Assembly (NCBI RefSeq): GCF_000420085.1
Contig: NZ_ATUG01000002.1
Location: 2,232,001-2,296,000, forward strand
Direction: 5' to 3'
DNA from: Desulfospira joergensenii DSM 10085
GTDB taxonomy: Bacteria; Desulfobacterota; Desulfobacteria; Desulfobacterales; Desulfobacteraceae
Length of the DNA stretch: 64,000 nt
Shown here: positions 52,596 to 61,025 of the stretch, in pieces
Layout: each line of letters opens with the position of its first letter
Position numbering within the stretch: the first letter of the stretch is position 1
Notes under the pieces: model-generated
Database searches by the model: none
Told to the model about the DNA's origin: nothing
What the model saw: only the letters and a program-made list of their open reading frames with translations
Program-made: the position numbers and the translations under genes

Positions 52596-53192
52596 ATGAA
52601 GGATAAAGGGAAACTCTTTGTGGTATCCGCCCCTTCCGGAGCGGGAAAAACCACCCTGGTCCGGGAGGTGCTCCGCCGCTTTCCCGATCTCTCCTATTCC
52701 GTATCCCATACCACAAGAGATCCCAGATCCGGGGAGGTCCATGGGAAGGATTATTTTTTTGTGACCCACCAGGCATTCACAGACCTGGTTGAACAGGGTC
52801 TAATGCTGGAATGGGCCCAGGTTCACGGCAATTGTTACGGAACCTCAAAATCCTTTGTGGAAGAGAGTCTTGAAAAAGGCCTGAGCCTGATCCTGGACAT
52901 CGATGTCCAGGGAGCCCGCCAGATCATGGATTCAGATCTCAAGCCGGTCTCCGTTTTTATCATGGCGCCTTCCATGGAGGTCCTAAGGCAGAGGCTTGAA
53001 AGCCGGGGAACCGATTCCAGGGAGGTCATCGACCTGCGGTTGAAAAATGCAGACCAGGAGATCCGGCAGAAAAATATATACGACCATGTGATCGTCAATG
53101 ACCGCCTTGACCGGGCAATTGATGAGATCTGCGCCCTCTTTGCCTCTGAAATCGGGGGAGCCTCAAGAATCCCCATGGAAAATAAAGGATAG
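52596..53192 (+). CDS. gmk: Guanylate kinase
   Basis: Phosphorylates GMP to GDP. 198 residues with P-loop SAPSGAGKTTLVREVL (9-24), TTRDPRSGEVHGKDYFFV (GMP-binding), GNCYGTSKSFVEE and ILDIDVQGARQ. Normal length. CAGGA precedes the ATG. Downstream of remA; no rpoZ gene follows, as it often does. Confidence 0.95.
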   Translation: MKDKGKLFVVSAPSGAGKTTLVREVLRRFPDLSYSVSHTTRDPRSGEVHGKDYFFVTHQAFTDLVEQGLMLEWAQVHGNCYGTSKSFVEESLEKGLSLILDIDVQGARQIMDSDLKPVSVFIMAPSMEVLRQRLESRGTDSREVIDLRLKNADQEIRQKNIYDHVIVNDRLDRAIDEICALFASEIGGASRIPMENKG

Positions 53193-53203
53193 GACCTGTT
53201 AAG

Positions 53204-53950
53204 ATGCCGAAAAAATCCAGGGAAATATTGTTCGGGTTTCACTCCGTGGCCGAGGCCCTTAGGGCGGAGCGAAGGGAATTTGAGGCCGTCTATATCTCGG
53301 ACCGGCGGTCAGCCGGCCGGGCTGATAAGATAACGGCCCTGGCCGGGAAGCGGGGAGTGAAGGTCGAGGAGTGTGATTCCAAGCGTCTGGATAAACTGAC
53401 CCGGGGCGGAGTCCACCAGGGCATCGCCGCTAAAACCTCTGTTTTTCCCGTCCGGAACGGCCTGGATATCCTCCCTGAAATCCGGGAAAGAAAATCTCCC
53501 TGTTTTATCCTTGTCCTGGAGAGTATCGAGGATCCCCATAATTTAGGCGCCCTGATCCGGACCGCCCTGTGTGCCGGTGTGGACCATATTCTGATCCCCA
53601 GGAACCGGTCCGCCGTTCCCTCCCCCACGGTTTCCCGGACCTCGGCCGGGGCCATGGAACATACTGAAATTTACATGATGACCAATACCTCCTCTGTCCT
53701 GAGGGGGCTCAAGGAGCAAGGGGTATGGATCTCCGGCCTGGATGCCCGGGGAACCAGCTCTTTGTACGAATCGGATCTCACCGGCAGTATTGCCCTGATC
53801 GTGGGCGGGGAACACAAGGGGATCCGGCCCGGGGTTCAAAAGGAGTGTGATTTTCTTTTGTCCATCCCCATCTCCGGCGGCGTAAGCTCCCTGAACGCAT
53901 CCGTGGCAGGGGGGGTCGCCATGTACGAGGCCCGGCGACAGAGGCTTTAG
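53204..53950 (+). CDS. rlmB: 23S rRNA 2'-O-methyltransferase RlmB (SpoU family)
   Basis: 248 residues: a substrate-binding N-terminal domain (about 1-75, FGFHSVAEALRA) and a SPOUT knotted methyltransferase domain (about 90-248) with motif 1 LVLESIEDPHNLGALIRTAL, motif 2 IALIVGGEHKGIRPGV and motif 3 SIPISGGVSSLNASVAGGVAMYE. RlmB modifies G2251 of 23S rRNA; TrmH-like tRNA activity is a less likely alternative. Starts 11 bases after gmk. Confidence 0.9.
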   Translation: MPKKSREILFGFHSVAEALRAERREFEAVYISDRRSAGRADKITALAGKRGVKVEECDSKRLDKLTRGGVHQGIAAKTSVFPVRNGLDILPEIRERKSPCFILVLESIEDPHNLGALIRTALCAGVDHILIPRNRSAVPSPTVSRTSAGAMEHTEIYMMTNTSSVLRGLKEQGVWISGLDARGTSSLYESDLTGSIALIVGGEHKGIRPGVQKECDFLLSIPISGGVSSLNASVAGGVAMYEARRQRL

Positions 53951-53976
53951 CCCGGATATTTCATGAAATATCCGGG
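53951..53976. repeat. Perfect 26-bp palindrome behind rlmB
   Basis: Starts at the base after the rlmB TAG: CCCGGATATTTCA followed at once by its exact reverse complement. No T-run follows, so not a standard terminator; it is a palindromic element or protein-binding site. Confidence 0.8.
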
Positions 53977-54044
53977 TTGGCTGTAAAGGACATGGAGACG
54001 CTCCCCGGCCTTTTTGCCTTGGGTGATCCAGAAAAGGAGGCACA

Positions 54045-54866
54045 ATGCTTCCGGTTTTTAAAAAGTCTTTTGTCAGGAGCGTAAGCAGGCGCTTCCAGCC
54101 GGTGTCGGATCTTGTTCAAACTCTCCTGTTTCCCCCAAGATGCCTGAAATGCGGAACCTATATGGATTCCGGAACAGCAGATCCATCCGCTTTTTCAGCT
54201 TATTTCTGCAAGTCCTGCCTGGGTTCCGGGCCCCGGCCCTTTGAACCTCCTTTCTGCCCCTGGTGCGGCCATGTTTTTGACCAGGGGGAAAACCATCTCT
54301 GTGAAGCCTGTCTGAAAAAAAATCCCAGGTTCAGGAGAATTTCCAGGGTCAGGGCATCTCTGGTATACAGCGGTGTGGTGAAAGAGGCGGTCCCCCTGTT
54401 CAAATACCAATCCAGACTCTCCCTGGCCCGACCCTTTGAACGCGTGTTGTTTAGAGCCTTTGAAACCTATTTCATGGAACCGGAACCCGATCTGGTCCTG
54501 CCGGTTCCCCTCCATGTGAGAAGGCTGAGGCAGAGGGGGTTCAACCAGGCCTATTTCCTGGTCAGGCACTTTCCGGATCTCTATTTCAGAAAATTTCACA
54601 GAAACCCTTCCTGGCAGGTGGATATTGCCAGCCTGAAGCGGGTGGTTCATACCCGGCCCCAGACCGGGCTGGATGAAAAATCGAGAAGGAAAAATCTAAG
54701 AAATGCCTTTCAGGTTTCCCCAAAAGCCCAAAGTCGGATCAAAAAGGCCCGGGTCCTTTTGATTGACGATGTGTTTACTACAGGATCAACCTGTAGAGAG
54801 GCTGCCAGGGTTCTGTTCCGGCACGGGGCAGACCGGGTGGATGTCCTGGTTCTTGCCCGGGCCTGA
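54045..54866 (+). CDS. ComF-family phosphoribosyltransferase-like protein
   Basis: 273 residues. N-terminal zinc-binding segment with paired cysteines (CLKCGTYM, CKSCL, CPWCGHVF, CEACL), then a PRTase domain with LPVPLHVRRLRQRGFNQAYFL and the PRPP-binding loop VLLIDDVFTTGSTCREAARVL. The family includes ComF of natural transformation and GntX; a competence role is not proven. AAGGAGG lies upstream of the ATG. An extra stretch of about 15 residues (DLYFRKFHRNPSWQVDIA) sits in the middle. Confidence 0.88.
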   Translation: MLPVFKKSFVRSVSRRFQPVSDLVQTLLFPPRCLKCGTYMDSGTADPSAFSAYFCKSCLGSGPRPFEPPFCPWCGHVFDQGENHLCEACLKKNPRFRRISRVRASLVYSGVVKEAVPLFKYQSRLSLARPFERVLFRAFETYFMEPEPDLVLPVPLHVRRLRQRGFNQAYFLVRHFPDLYFRKFHRNPSWQVDIASLKRVVHTRPQTGLDEKSRRKNLRNAFQVSPKAQSRIKKARVLLIDDVFTTGSTCREAARVLFRHGADRVDVLVLARA

Positions 54867-55054
54867 AATTTATCTCTCCTGGCCCATTGTCCCCATGTTT
54901 AGGGGAGTTCCTCATTAAAATGTAGGGTAAACCCCCATATAAATCATTCCGGCAGTCCTGTATGTTTCGTTGAAAAGGCCCGAAGCGGCTGAACAATTCT
55001 GTCTTCTTTGTTTTTTATTTCCTGGGGGTAGGACCTGATTGACCAGGAGGAAAA
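54867..55054. other. Intergenic region, comF to solute-binding-protein remnant
   Basis: No gene recognised. A short TCCCC/GGGGA stem near 54890-54906 lacks a T-run. The 3' end provides the AGGAGG site of the broken gene that follows. Confidence 0.35.
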
Positions 55055-55216
55055 ATGAAAAAGTTTGTATTGGTGATATCTGTATTGTTCGTGTTCATGG
55101 GATCTGTTCTTGCGGAAAACAAGGTGATACTGGGTACCTGAGAGCGGGCCCCCTATTTTGCAAACAGCCTGACGAACCAAGGACCTTTCGCACCGCCGGT
55201 CATGGGGCTTGCCTGA
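55055..55216 (+). pseudogene. Remnant of a periplasmic solute-binding protein gene
   Basis: With AGGAGG upstream, an ATG at 55055 begins a clear signal peptide (MKKFVLVISVLFVFMGSVLA) and ENKVILGT, the usual first strand of a family 3 amino-acid-binding protein. A TGA (55139-55141) follows where relatives have Gly, then ERAPYFANSLTNQGPFA continues the family pattern. A second TGA comes at 55214 and no more of the protein is found, so the gene is both interrupted and 3'-truncated. Confidence 0.75.
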
Positions 55217-55235
55217 ACGGCCAGGGACGAATATA

Positions 55236-56072
55236 ATGGATGAATTTCACAAGGACAACAGGATGATCAAAGAAAGCAAAACAGCCCTCAGTGACCGGAT
55301 CATCAGCAGGACCATCGAGTTCGGGGCCTGCATGGCGGGCATTGCAAATGTTGAAGAATTAAAGGAGTCGCCTTCCCATACCATATCCGGGAAACAGACC
55401 GAATTTTCCGGTGTGGGCACCAAGGAGGTGGACGGCAAGAAAAAAGGCAAGGTTATCTGGCCCGAACATGCCAATTCCGCCGTGGTCATCGCGGTGGAAC
55501 ATCCCCGGTATGCCCCGGACATGGACTGGTGGCTCAAGGGATTGAAAGGCGGCACCAGGGGAAATGCAAAGCTCATGTCCGTGTTTGCCAAACTGGCCAA
55601 GTGGGTTGAGGCGGAAACCGGGATCAAGTGCATCAAGATACCCTATCACATTGAGCACGGCGGGGTGTTTATGAAGGACACGGCTGTGCTGGCCGGGCTG
55701 GGCTGCATCGGGAAAAGCAATATTCTGGTCACCCCGGAATACGGCCCCCGGGTCCGCCTGAGGGTGATGCTGCTGGACCTGGACCTGCCTTCCACCGGGA
55801 TGACGGATTTTGATCCGTGTAAAGACTGCGAGGAATACTGCCGCAGGGCCTGTCCCCAGAAAGCCTTTGAAAAACAGATATATTCCAAAGAGACCTTTGG
55901 GCAGCAGAAATTACCGGGCAGGACAGGGGTATACAGTCGATTCACCTGCAACCTGGAAATGGAAAAGAACTTGGATGCAGGCAGGGAAGTGGTCATTGAG
56001 GGCACGGATAAAACAGGGAAGCAGGTCAAGTTCTGCAGAAGGTGTGAAATGGCCTGCCCGGTTGGAAGATAA
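55236..56072 (+). CDS. Double 4Fe-4S protein, epoxyqueuosine reductase (QueG)/reductive dehalogenase-like
   Basis: About 278 residues from an ATG at 55236; the ATG at 55263, with AAGGA upstream, is an equally good start. The core (about 90-170) has IPYHIEHGGVFMKDTAVLAGLGCIGKSNILV, shared by QueG and reductive dehalogenases, where a cobamide sits. Two cluster motifs follow: CKDCEEYCRRACP and CRRCEMACPVGR. It ends right after the second cluster, so the C-terminal HEAT-like part of long QueG is absent. No Tat signal, so not a membrane-bound respiratory dehalogenase. Substrate unknown. Confidence 0.75.
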   Translation: MDEFHKDNRMIKESKTALSDRIISRTIEFGACMAGIANVEELKESPSHTISGKQTEFSGVGTKEVDGKKKGKVIWPEHANSAVVIAVEHPRYAPDMDWWLKGLKGGTRGNAKLMSVFAKLAKWVEAETGIKCIKIPYHIEHGGVFMKDTAVLAGLGCIGKSNILVTPEYGPRVRLRVMLLDLDLPSTGMTDFDPCKDCEEYCRRACPQKAFEKQIYSKETFGQQKLPGRTGVYSRFTCNLEMEKNLDAGREVVIEGTDKTGKQVKFCRRCEMACPVGR

Positions 56073-56092
56073 GGGGCTGGCCAGTTCGAAAC

Positions 56093-57292
56093 TCAGGACC
56101 GGTCAGGGATGCGGATCAGCTGAACCAGACAGAGGGAGACAAGGCTTAGGCCGGCCCCGGCCAGAAAGGGAATCCTATAGTCCTTCATCCACAGCAGTCC
56201 GCCGATCACCGGCAGGAGTACGGCGGCGATATGGTTGATGGTAAAGCCCACAGCCGCGCTGGGGGCGATATCCCCGGGACTGGCGATCTTCTGAAAATTG
56301 GTCTTGATGCCCATACTGAAGCTGAAAAAGATGTGATCCAGGACATAGAGAACTCCCACCAGAAACCTGGACTCCACAAAGGCATAGGCAATAAATATCA
56401 GGATAAGGGTAAAGTACTCCAGGGATAAAAGCCTTCTTTCCCCGTATCTGAGGATGAATTTCCCCACCAGGGGACTGATCCCAAAGTTGATCAGGTTGTT
56501 GAGCAGGAAGAGCAGGGTGATTTCCTGGATCGAGAAATCAAATTTTTGAACCAGAAGGAAAACGGCAAAGGCGACAAAGATCTGACGCCTGGCCCCGGCC
56601 ATGAAGGTCAGAAAATAAAAGAGCCAGTACTTTGTTTTGAGCACCATCTCTTTTTTTTGAGGGTGGAGTTTCTTTTTTATCGGATTTTGGGTCAGGGCCC
56701 AGATCCCGCAGCCGCAGATCAGACTGCCGAACAGGATGTACAGGGTCTGATAGGAAAAAAACGGGGCAATGGCAAAGATGAGGATTCCCACCAGGATATT
56801 GGCCAGGGCCGCGTATCTCTGCTGGGCTGCAAACACCAGGGGGGATGTGAGCCTGTCAAAGTACTGGAGGGTCAGGGACTGGTTGGTGGTCTCATAGTAG
56901 TGGAACCCGAAGCTCATGACCAGGGTGGTGAAGAGGAGGCCCTGGAAACTGGGCAGAAGTCCGGTCAAAAAGACCCCGCCTCCCAGGATGACGATGGAAA
57001 AGGCGGACAGTCTGTGTTCCTTGATGATAATGATCACATAGGTGACCAGAAGGGCCAGGAATCCGGGAATTTCCCGGACGGACTGGAGGATTCCGATATG
57101 GTGGCCGTCCAGGCCTGCCACGTGTACGGCAAAGTTGTCAAAAAGGGTCCGCCAGCACTGGAGTCCGCCCGTGGAGCAGATGGTCAGGACGATAAGGTAC
57201 CTGAACATGAGCTCTTTTCTGTAATCAGGCACCGGAACCGGTCCGCTTCCGGGGGCAGTCAATGCTTCCCCGGTAGCTTTTGTGTCGGTCAT
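56093..57292 (-). CDS. MFS transporter coupled to the GlmS-like gene
   Basis: 399 residues with about 12 membrane helices in two groups of six and an MFS-like loop (GARRQIFVAF near the middle). It starts 3 bases after the stop of the GlmS-like gene, with no clear ribosome site of its own, so translation is likely coupled. Substrate unknown; the neighbour suggests an amino-sugar or a related small molecule. Convergent with the QueG-like gene, 20 bases apart. Confidence 0.82.
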   Translation of the reverse strand: MTDTKATGEALTAPGSGPVPVPDYRKELMFRYLIVLTICSTGGLQCWRTLFDNFAVHVAGLDGHHIGILQSVREIPGFLALLVTYVIIIIKEHRLSAFSIVILGGGVFLTGLLPSFQGLLFTTLVMSFGFHYYETTNQSLTLQYFDRLTSPLVFAAQQRYAALANILVGILIFAIAPFFSYQTLYILFGSLICGCGIWALTQNPIKKKLHPQKKEMVLKTKYWLFYFLTFMAGARRQIFVAFAVFLLVQKFDFSIQEITLLFLLNNLINFGISPLVGKFILRYGERRLLSLEYFTLILIFIAYAFVESRFLVGVLYVLDHIFFSFSMGIKTNFQKIASPGDIAPSAAVGFTINHIAAVLLPVIGGLLWMKDYRIPFLAGAGLSLVSLCLVQLIRIPDRS

Positions 57293-57295
57293 GGG

Positions 57296-60200
57296 CTAGT
57301 GGATCTTTTCTATGATGGCGTCCACAACCTTTTCGGCGGTCTCCCCGAAAAGGGTCTCCACCTCAATCAGGTTGAGGAACTTGTCATCCCATTGAATGTT
57401 CCGGCTCTCCAGAACCCAGTCTTTGAGACGGGTGTATTTTCCGCCGAGGGCCTTCATCTTCTTCAGAAGAGAGACTTCCCGGGAAGACTTAAAGGCCACG
57501 TTCAGGGAGAGAATAAACTCGATGATATTGGGCGTTTCCGGGGATGAGGACATGATCGGGATCACCAGGATGTTTTTCCGGTCCTTGCGTCCCTTACCGA
57601 TATAGACATTGCCTTCCCTGACAATGATGTTCTTGGTCCCCTTGAGGCTGTGATCGGTTTCCACCCTGGAGGTTTCGTTTTCCAAGGCACCGGTCTTTCT
57701 GACCACCCGGATCTGGGTCTCCTGGGTTACCTCTCCCAGCAGGCTCAGGCCCGAGATCCGGTAGAGCAGTCCGCCCTTGACCCGGGAAATCACCTCCTGG
57801 AGATTTTTAATGACCAGGACGTTTTTATGGGTGATCTGGGAGACCTGGATCTCGTTGGCGGCCAGTTCGTCAAACAGGGGCCCCTCAAATGTTTCCGCGA
57901 TCCTGCTGGTGCCCACGGTCACTGTCTTGGCCTGGTGTTTGATGGCATCCACAGGCCGGGCCATGGTGTTGACGGCCAGGGCCATGCTTTTGAAAAAGGC
58001 GTCCAGCATATTGGAGGGCGTGCCCTTGGTCTGGAAGTCGATTTCAAAATCTGAAACCGGAAGCCGTCCGGACAGGTATTTGAGCAGCAGGGTGATATTG
58101 GTGGCGTTGTCCAGTCCCATGGCCGCCGGGAACCCGTTCTGCCTTCTTCTCTTGGAAAATTGATTGTAAAACTGGGCCACTTTTTCCCGGAAGGATTTTT
58201 CAAGGAGTACCTCATAGGCGTCATGCCCCTTGTCCGTGTATTCCTCCAGGATTTCCTGAACCTGGGTTTTTCCCTGGTACATGAACTGGGAGCCGTCGTT
58301 GATGGCCAGGGCCGCGTAATACCCCCAGATATGTCCCACCAGGGTATTGAGGACAGGGGCAAAGTGCTCCTTGATTTCCGGGATTTTAAACACATCCTCT
58401 GCATAAAGGTCAAACCGGTCCTCCCCCTGGTTGGTGATCACCACGGGGGTGGCCTTGTGGGCGTGGAAAATGGCCGTGTCCTTGATGATGTCGCCCAGGA
58501 CACTCTCCCTTGTACCGGCGGCACAGACGATGATCAGGGGCTCAGAAGAGAGGTCGATATGTTTTTTGTCCTCCACGTAATCCGAGGAAATGGTCTTGTA
58601 ACAGAGTTCGGAGAGTTTGATCCGGATTTCGTCGGCAGAGGTCTTGTTGGCGCCTGACCCGACGGTGGCCCAGTAGTTCTTGGTCACGGCCAGGCGGCTG
58701 GCAGAGGCCTTTATCTGATCTTTCATTTCCAGGATGGCCCGCATCCTGTCGGGAATGGCCTGGATCTCCCGGATCTCTTCGGTGATGAATTCCCCGGACC
58801 TTGCGCCAATGATTTTGGCAAAGTGGAGGCCCAGGACGGCCCCGGCCGCAATCTGGGAATAAAAGGCCTTGGTGGATGCCACGGACATCTCAATATCCCG
58901 GCCCGAGCTGGTGTAAAGAACCCCGTCCACCTTAAAGGTCAGGTCGGAATCCCTGCGGTTGACAATGGCCATGGTCCTGGCTCCGCAGCCCCGGATCATG
59001 TCAACGGTCCGGTTGGTGTCCGTGGTGGTGCCGGACTGGCTGATGGCCACCACCAGGGTATTGGCCATGGATCCGCATTGGTTGTCCGAGTCAAAGATGC
59101 AGAACCCGGAAAGTTCCGAGGATTTCTGGGCCCGGATTTCAATGTCCAGGCCTTCCAGGTAAAAACCCAGGAGGTCGGCACATCCCTGGGCGGCAATGCC
59201 GGCGGTTCCCTGGCCGATAAAATAGATTTTTTTGATTTTGCCGGACCTAAGATCTTCTTCAATGAACTCGGGAACCACGGATCTGTCCAGCCGGGTTTCA
59301 AAGAGATGACCCTCCCCGATAAGTCTGAACTTGTTTTCCAGGGTTTTTTCAACGGAAAAGGGAGACTCGGAGATCTCTTTTAGGAAGTAGTGGGGAAAAT
59401 CCTGGCGGTCAATATCCCTGGAGGTGATCTGGCTGGTCAGAAGATGGTCTCTGCTGATCTCAATGGGGTCTCCGTTATAGTAAAAGGAGCGGATCCCTTC
59501 CACCCCGCCCGGGGAGTGCTGGTCCAACACCACGATCTGTCCCTTGTCCTCCCCGTTGAGCTTGATGTAATCCTGGGTTTCCTCCACAATTCCGTAAAGT
59601 TCGGATGCGGCAATATAGTGGTCCGGTGCAATGCCCACGAAGATGGCCTGGCCGCTTCCCTTCTGGGCAAGAAAAAGCTTGCCCGGCGCCAGATCAGAAT
59701 GCATGGAAATGGCGTGGGAACCGCTGAAATCGTTTACGGCAAGCCTGAAAGCCTCCTCTATCCCGGCTCCGCCCTTGAGATGGGTCTCAATCTGGAGGGG
59801 AATCAGTTTGGTGTCGGTGTTGATGTCCCCGTGGATCTTGTCGTAGTGGGCTTCATATTCGGTTTTCAACTCCAGGTAGTTGTCGATGTCCCCGTTGAGG
59901 CAGACATGGATGATGCCCGAGGTTTCAATTTCCCGGTCCGTGGGGGTATTGTCCACGGGATGGCAGTTGGCCTCGGTGATGTCTCCCACGGAAGCCCAGC
60001 GGGTATGGGCGGATATGGATGAGGATTCAAATTTGTATTGGCTTAAAATCTGGAGAACGAGATCGTTTCGGATCTGGCTCCTGAGAAAGGCCACATTGTC
60101 CCCCAGGGCACCGATTTCAGCTGCAAACTTAAAGGCAAAGGAGATACTTACCAGGTGGATGCCGGGTTCCGGATAGGTGTCGGATATGGTCAGGCTGTTG

Positions 60201-61003
60201 TTGGACAGCACCTGGTGATTGGTCCTGTCCTTGATCCGGTCGGACAGACCGGCCTTGATCAGGCCGGTCCTGAAATTTTCAAACTCCTCCTTGGTCAGAC
60301 TGAATACGGCGGAGATCCCGGCTGAATCCCTGCCCCGGACCTCCAGCCTGTCAATGCTGTTCAGCACGGCGTTGAGCCGTTTGAATACAAAAAGGCCTTC
60401 GGGACTGCCGTCCTGACCGGCGGCATTATATAGTTTCCGGATGGCTTTGATATTGTCCAGGACCTCTTTTTCAAGGCACCAGAGGGTATCGGCCAGTTTT
60501 TCCAGGCGAAGGGAGATGATCTCCACATCGGCGGACTCCAGTTTGGATTCAAGATTTTTAAATGTGGATCTCTGTTGGTCCAGGATTCCGGAGATCCAGA
60601 GGATGATTTCGGAGAGCGCCTTGATCTTGTCCGGGTTAAAAAATATCTCCTGGAACACGGCTTCCTTTTTCAGGTCCTGGGCGGTTTTAAACAAATGGTC
60701 CAGGATATGTTCTTCCCCCCCGAAAAATTGTTCCTTTACACAGAAATCCCCCAGGGTTTCAGGGAGGAGACCCTTTTCAAGTCCGTGGATCTGCTTTGAA
60801 AATCCGTCCAGATCAAATCCAGGGTCCTGAACTCCATCCTTAAAGGCCACAAAGGCACAGATTCCGCAGGAAAGCACATTGGCCTGGAAGGGAAAGAGGA
60901 TCAGGCTGTTTTCATCTGCCTGATCCAGGGATTTTCCGACCTGGATTTTCATTGAAAGCATCTGTTTGATTTTGTTAGCCAGCGTTCTTGTCTGAAATGC
61001 CAT
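57296..61003 (-). CDS. Enlarged GlmS-like protein: class II glutamine amidotransferase plus SIS domains
   Basis: 1,235 residues from an ATG with GGAGG upstream, twice the size of GlmS. It keeps GlmS-like parts: CGICAFVAF with Cys46 at the nucleophile position, RGRDSAGI (about 225), HTRWASVGDITEA (about 334), NGDIDNY (about 370), HYFLKEISESP (about 538), and SIS domains with SQSGTTTDT (about 655) and VASTKAF, then VGSGANKTSADEIRIKLSE. It differs in a 45-residue leader before the Cys, an insert of roughly 150 residues before RGRDSAGI, and some 250-300 extra residues at the C-terminus, without the usual DSVTVE end. Class II amidotransferases need Cys at the N-terminus, so leader removal would be required. 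It probably makes or moves an aminated sugar; the product is unknown. Confidence 0.82.
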   Translation of the reverse strand: MAFQTRTLANKIKQMLSMKIQVGKSLDQADENSLILFPFQANVLSCGICAFVAFKDGVQDPGFDLDGFSKQIHGLEKGLLPETLGDFCVKEQFFGGEEHILDHLFKTAQDLKKEAVFQEIFFNPDKIKALSEIILWISGILDQQRSTFKNLESKLESADVEIISLRLEKLADTLWCLEKEVLDNIKAIRKLYNAAGQDGSPEGLFVFKRLNAVLNSIDRLEVRGRDSAGISAVFSLTKEEFENFRTGLIKAGLSDRIKDRTNHQVLSNNSLTISDTYPEPGIHLVSISFAFKFAAEIGALGDNVAFLRSQIRNDLVLQILSQYKFESSSISAHTRWASVGDITEANCHPVDNTPTDREIETSGIIHVCLNGDIDNYLELKTEYEAHYDKIHGDINTDTKLIPLQIETHLKGGAGIEEAFRLAVNDFSGSHAISMHSDLAPGKLFLAQKGSGQAIFVGIAPDHYIAASELYGIVEETQDYIKLNGEDKGQIVVLDQHSPGGVEGIRSFYYNGDPIEISRDHLLTSQITSRDIDRQDFPHYFLKEISESPFSVEKTLENKFRLIGEGHLFETRLDRSVVPEFIEEDLRSGKIKKIYFIGQGTAGIAAQGCADLLGFYLEGLDIEIRAQKSSELSGFCIFDSDNQCGSMANTLVVAISQSGTTTDTNRTVDMIRGCGARTMAIVNRRDSDLTFKVDGVLYTSSGRDIEMSVASTKAFYSQIAAGAVLGLHFAKIIGARSGEFITEEIREIQAIPDRMRAILEMKDQIKASASRLAVTKNYWATVGSGANKTSADEIRIKLSELCYKTISSDYVEDKKHIDLSSEPLIIVCAAGTRESVLGDIIKDTAIFHAHKATPVVITNQGEDRFDLYAEDVFKIPEIKEHFAPVLNTLVGHIWGYYAALAINDGSQFMYQGKTQVQEILEEYTDKGHDAYEVLLEKSFREKVAQFYNQFSKRRRQNGFPAAMGLDNATNITLLLKYLSGRLPVSDFEIDFQTKGTPSNMLDAFFKSMALAVNTMARPVDAIKHQAKTVTVGTSRIAETFEGPLFDELAANEIQVSQITHKNVLVIKNLQEVISRVKGGLLYRISGLSLLGEVTQETQIRVVRKTGALENETSRVETDHSLKGTKNIIVREGNVYIGKGRKDRKNILVIPIMSSSPETPNIIEFILSLNVAFKSSREVSLLKKMKALGGKYTRLKDWVLESRNIQWDDKFLNLIEVETLFGETAEKVVDAIIEKIH

Positions 61004-61025
61004 ATTTCCTCCCATGTCTTTGGGA

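Noticed and set aside
55139..55141. TGA read as selenocysteine in the solute-binding protein
   Set aside because: The position is normally Gly (GGA to TGA), no selenocysteine hairpin was seen after it, and the gene is truncated anyway.
57296..61003. Ordinary glmS
   Set aside because: Twice the length, internal catalytic Cys, large insert and no GlmS C-terminal motif.
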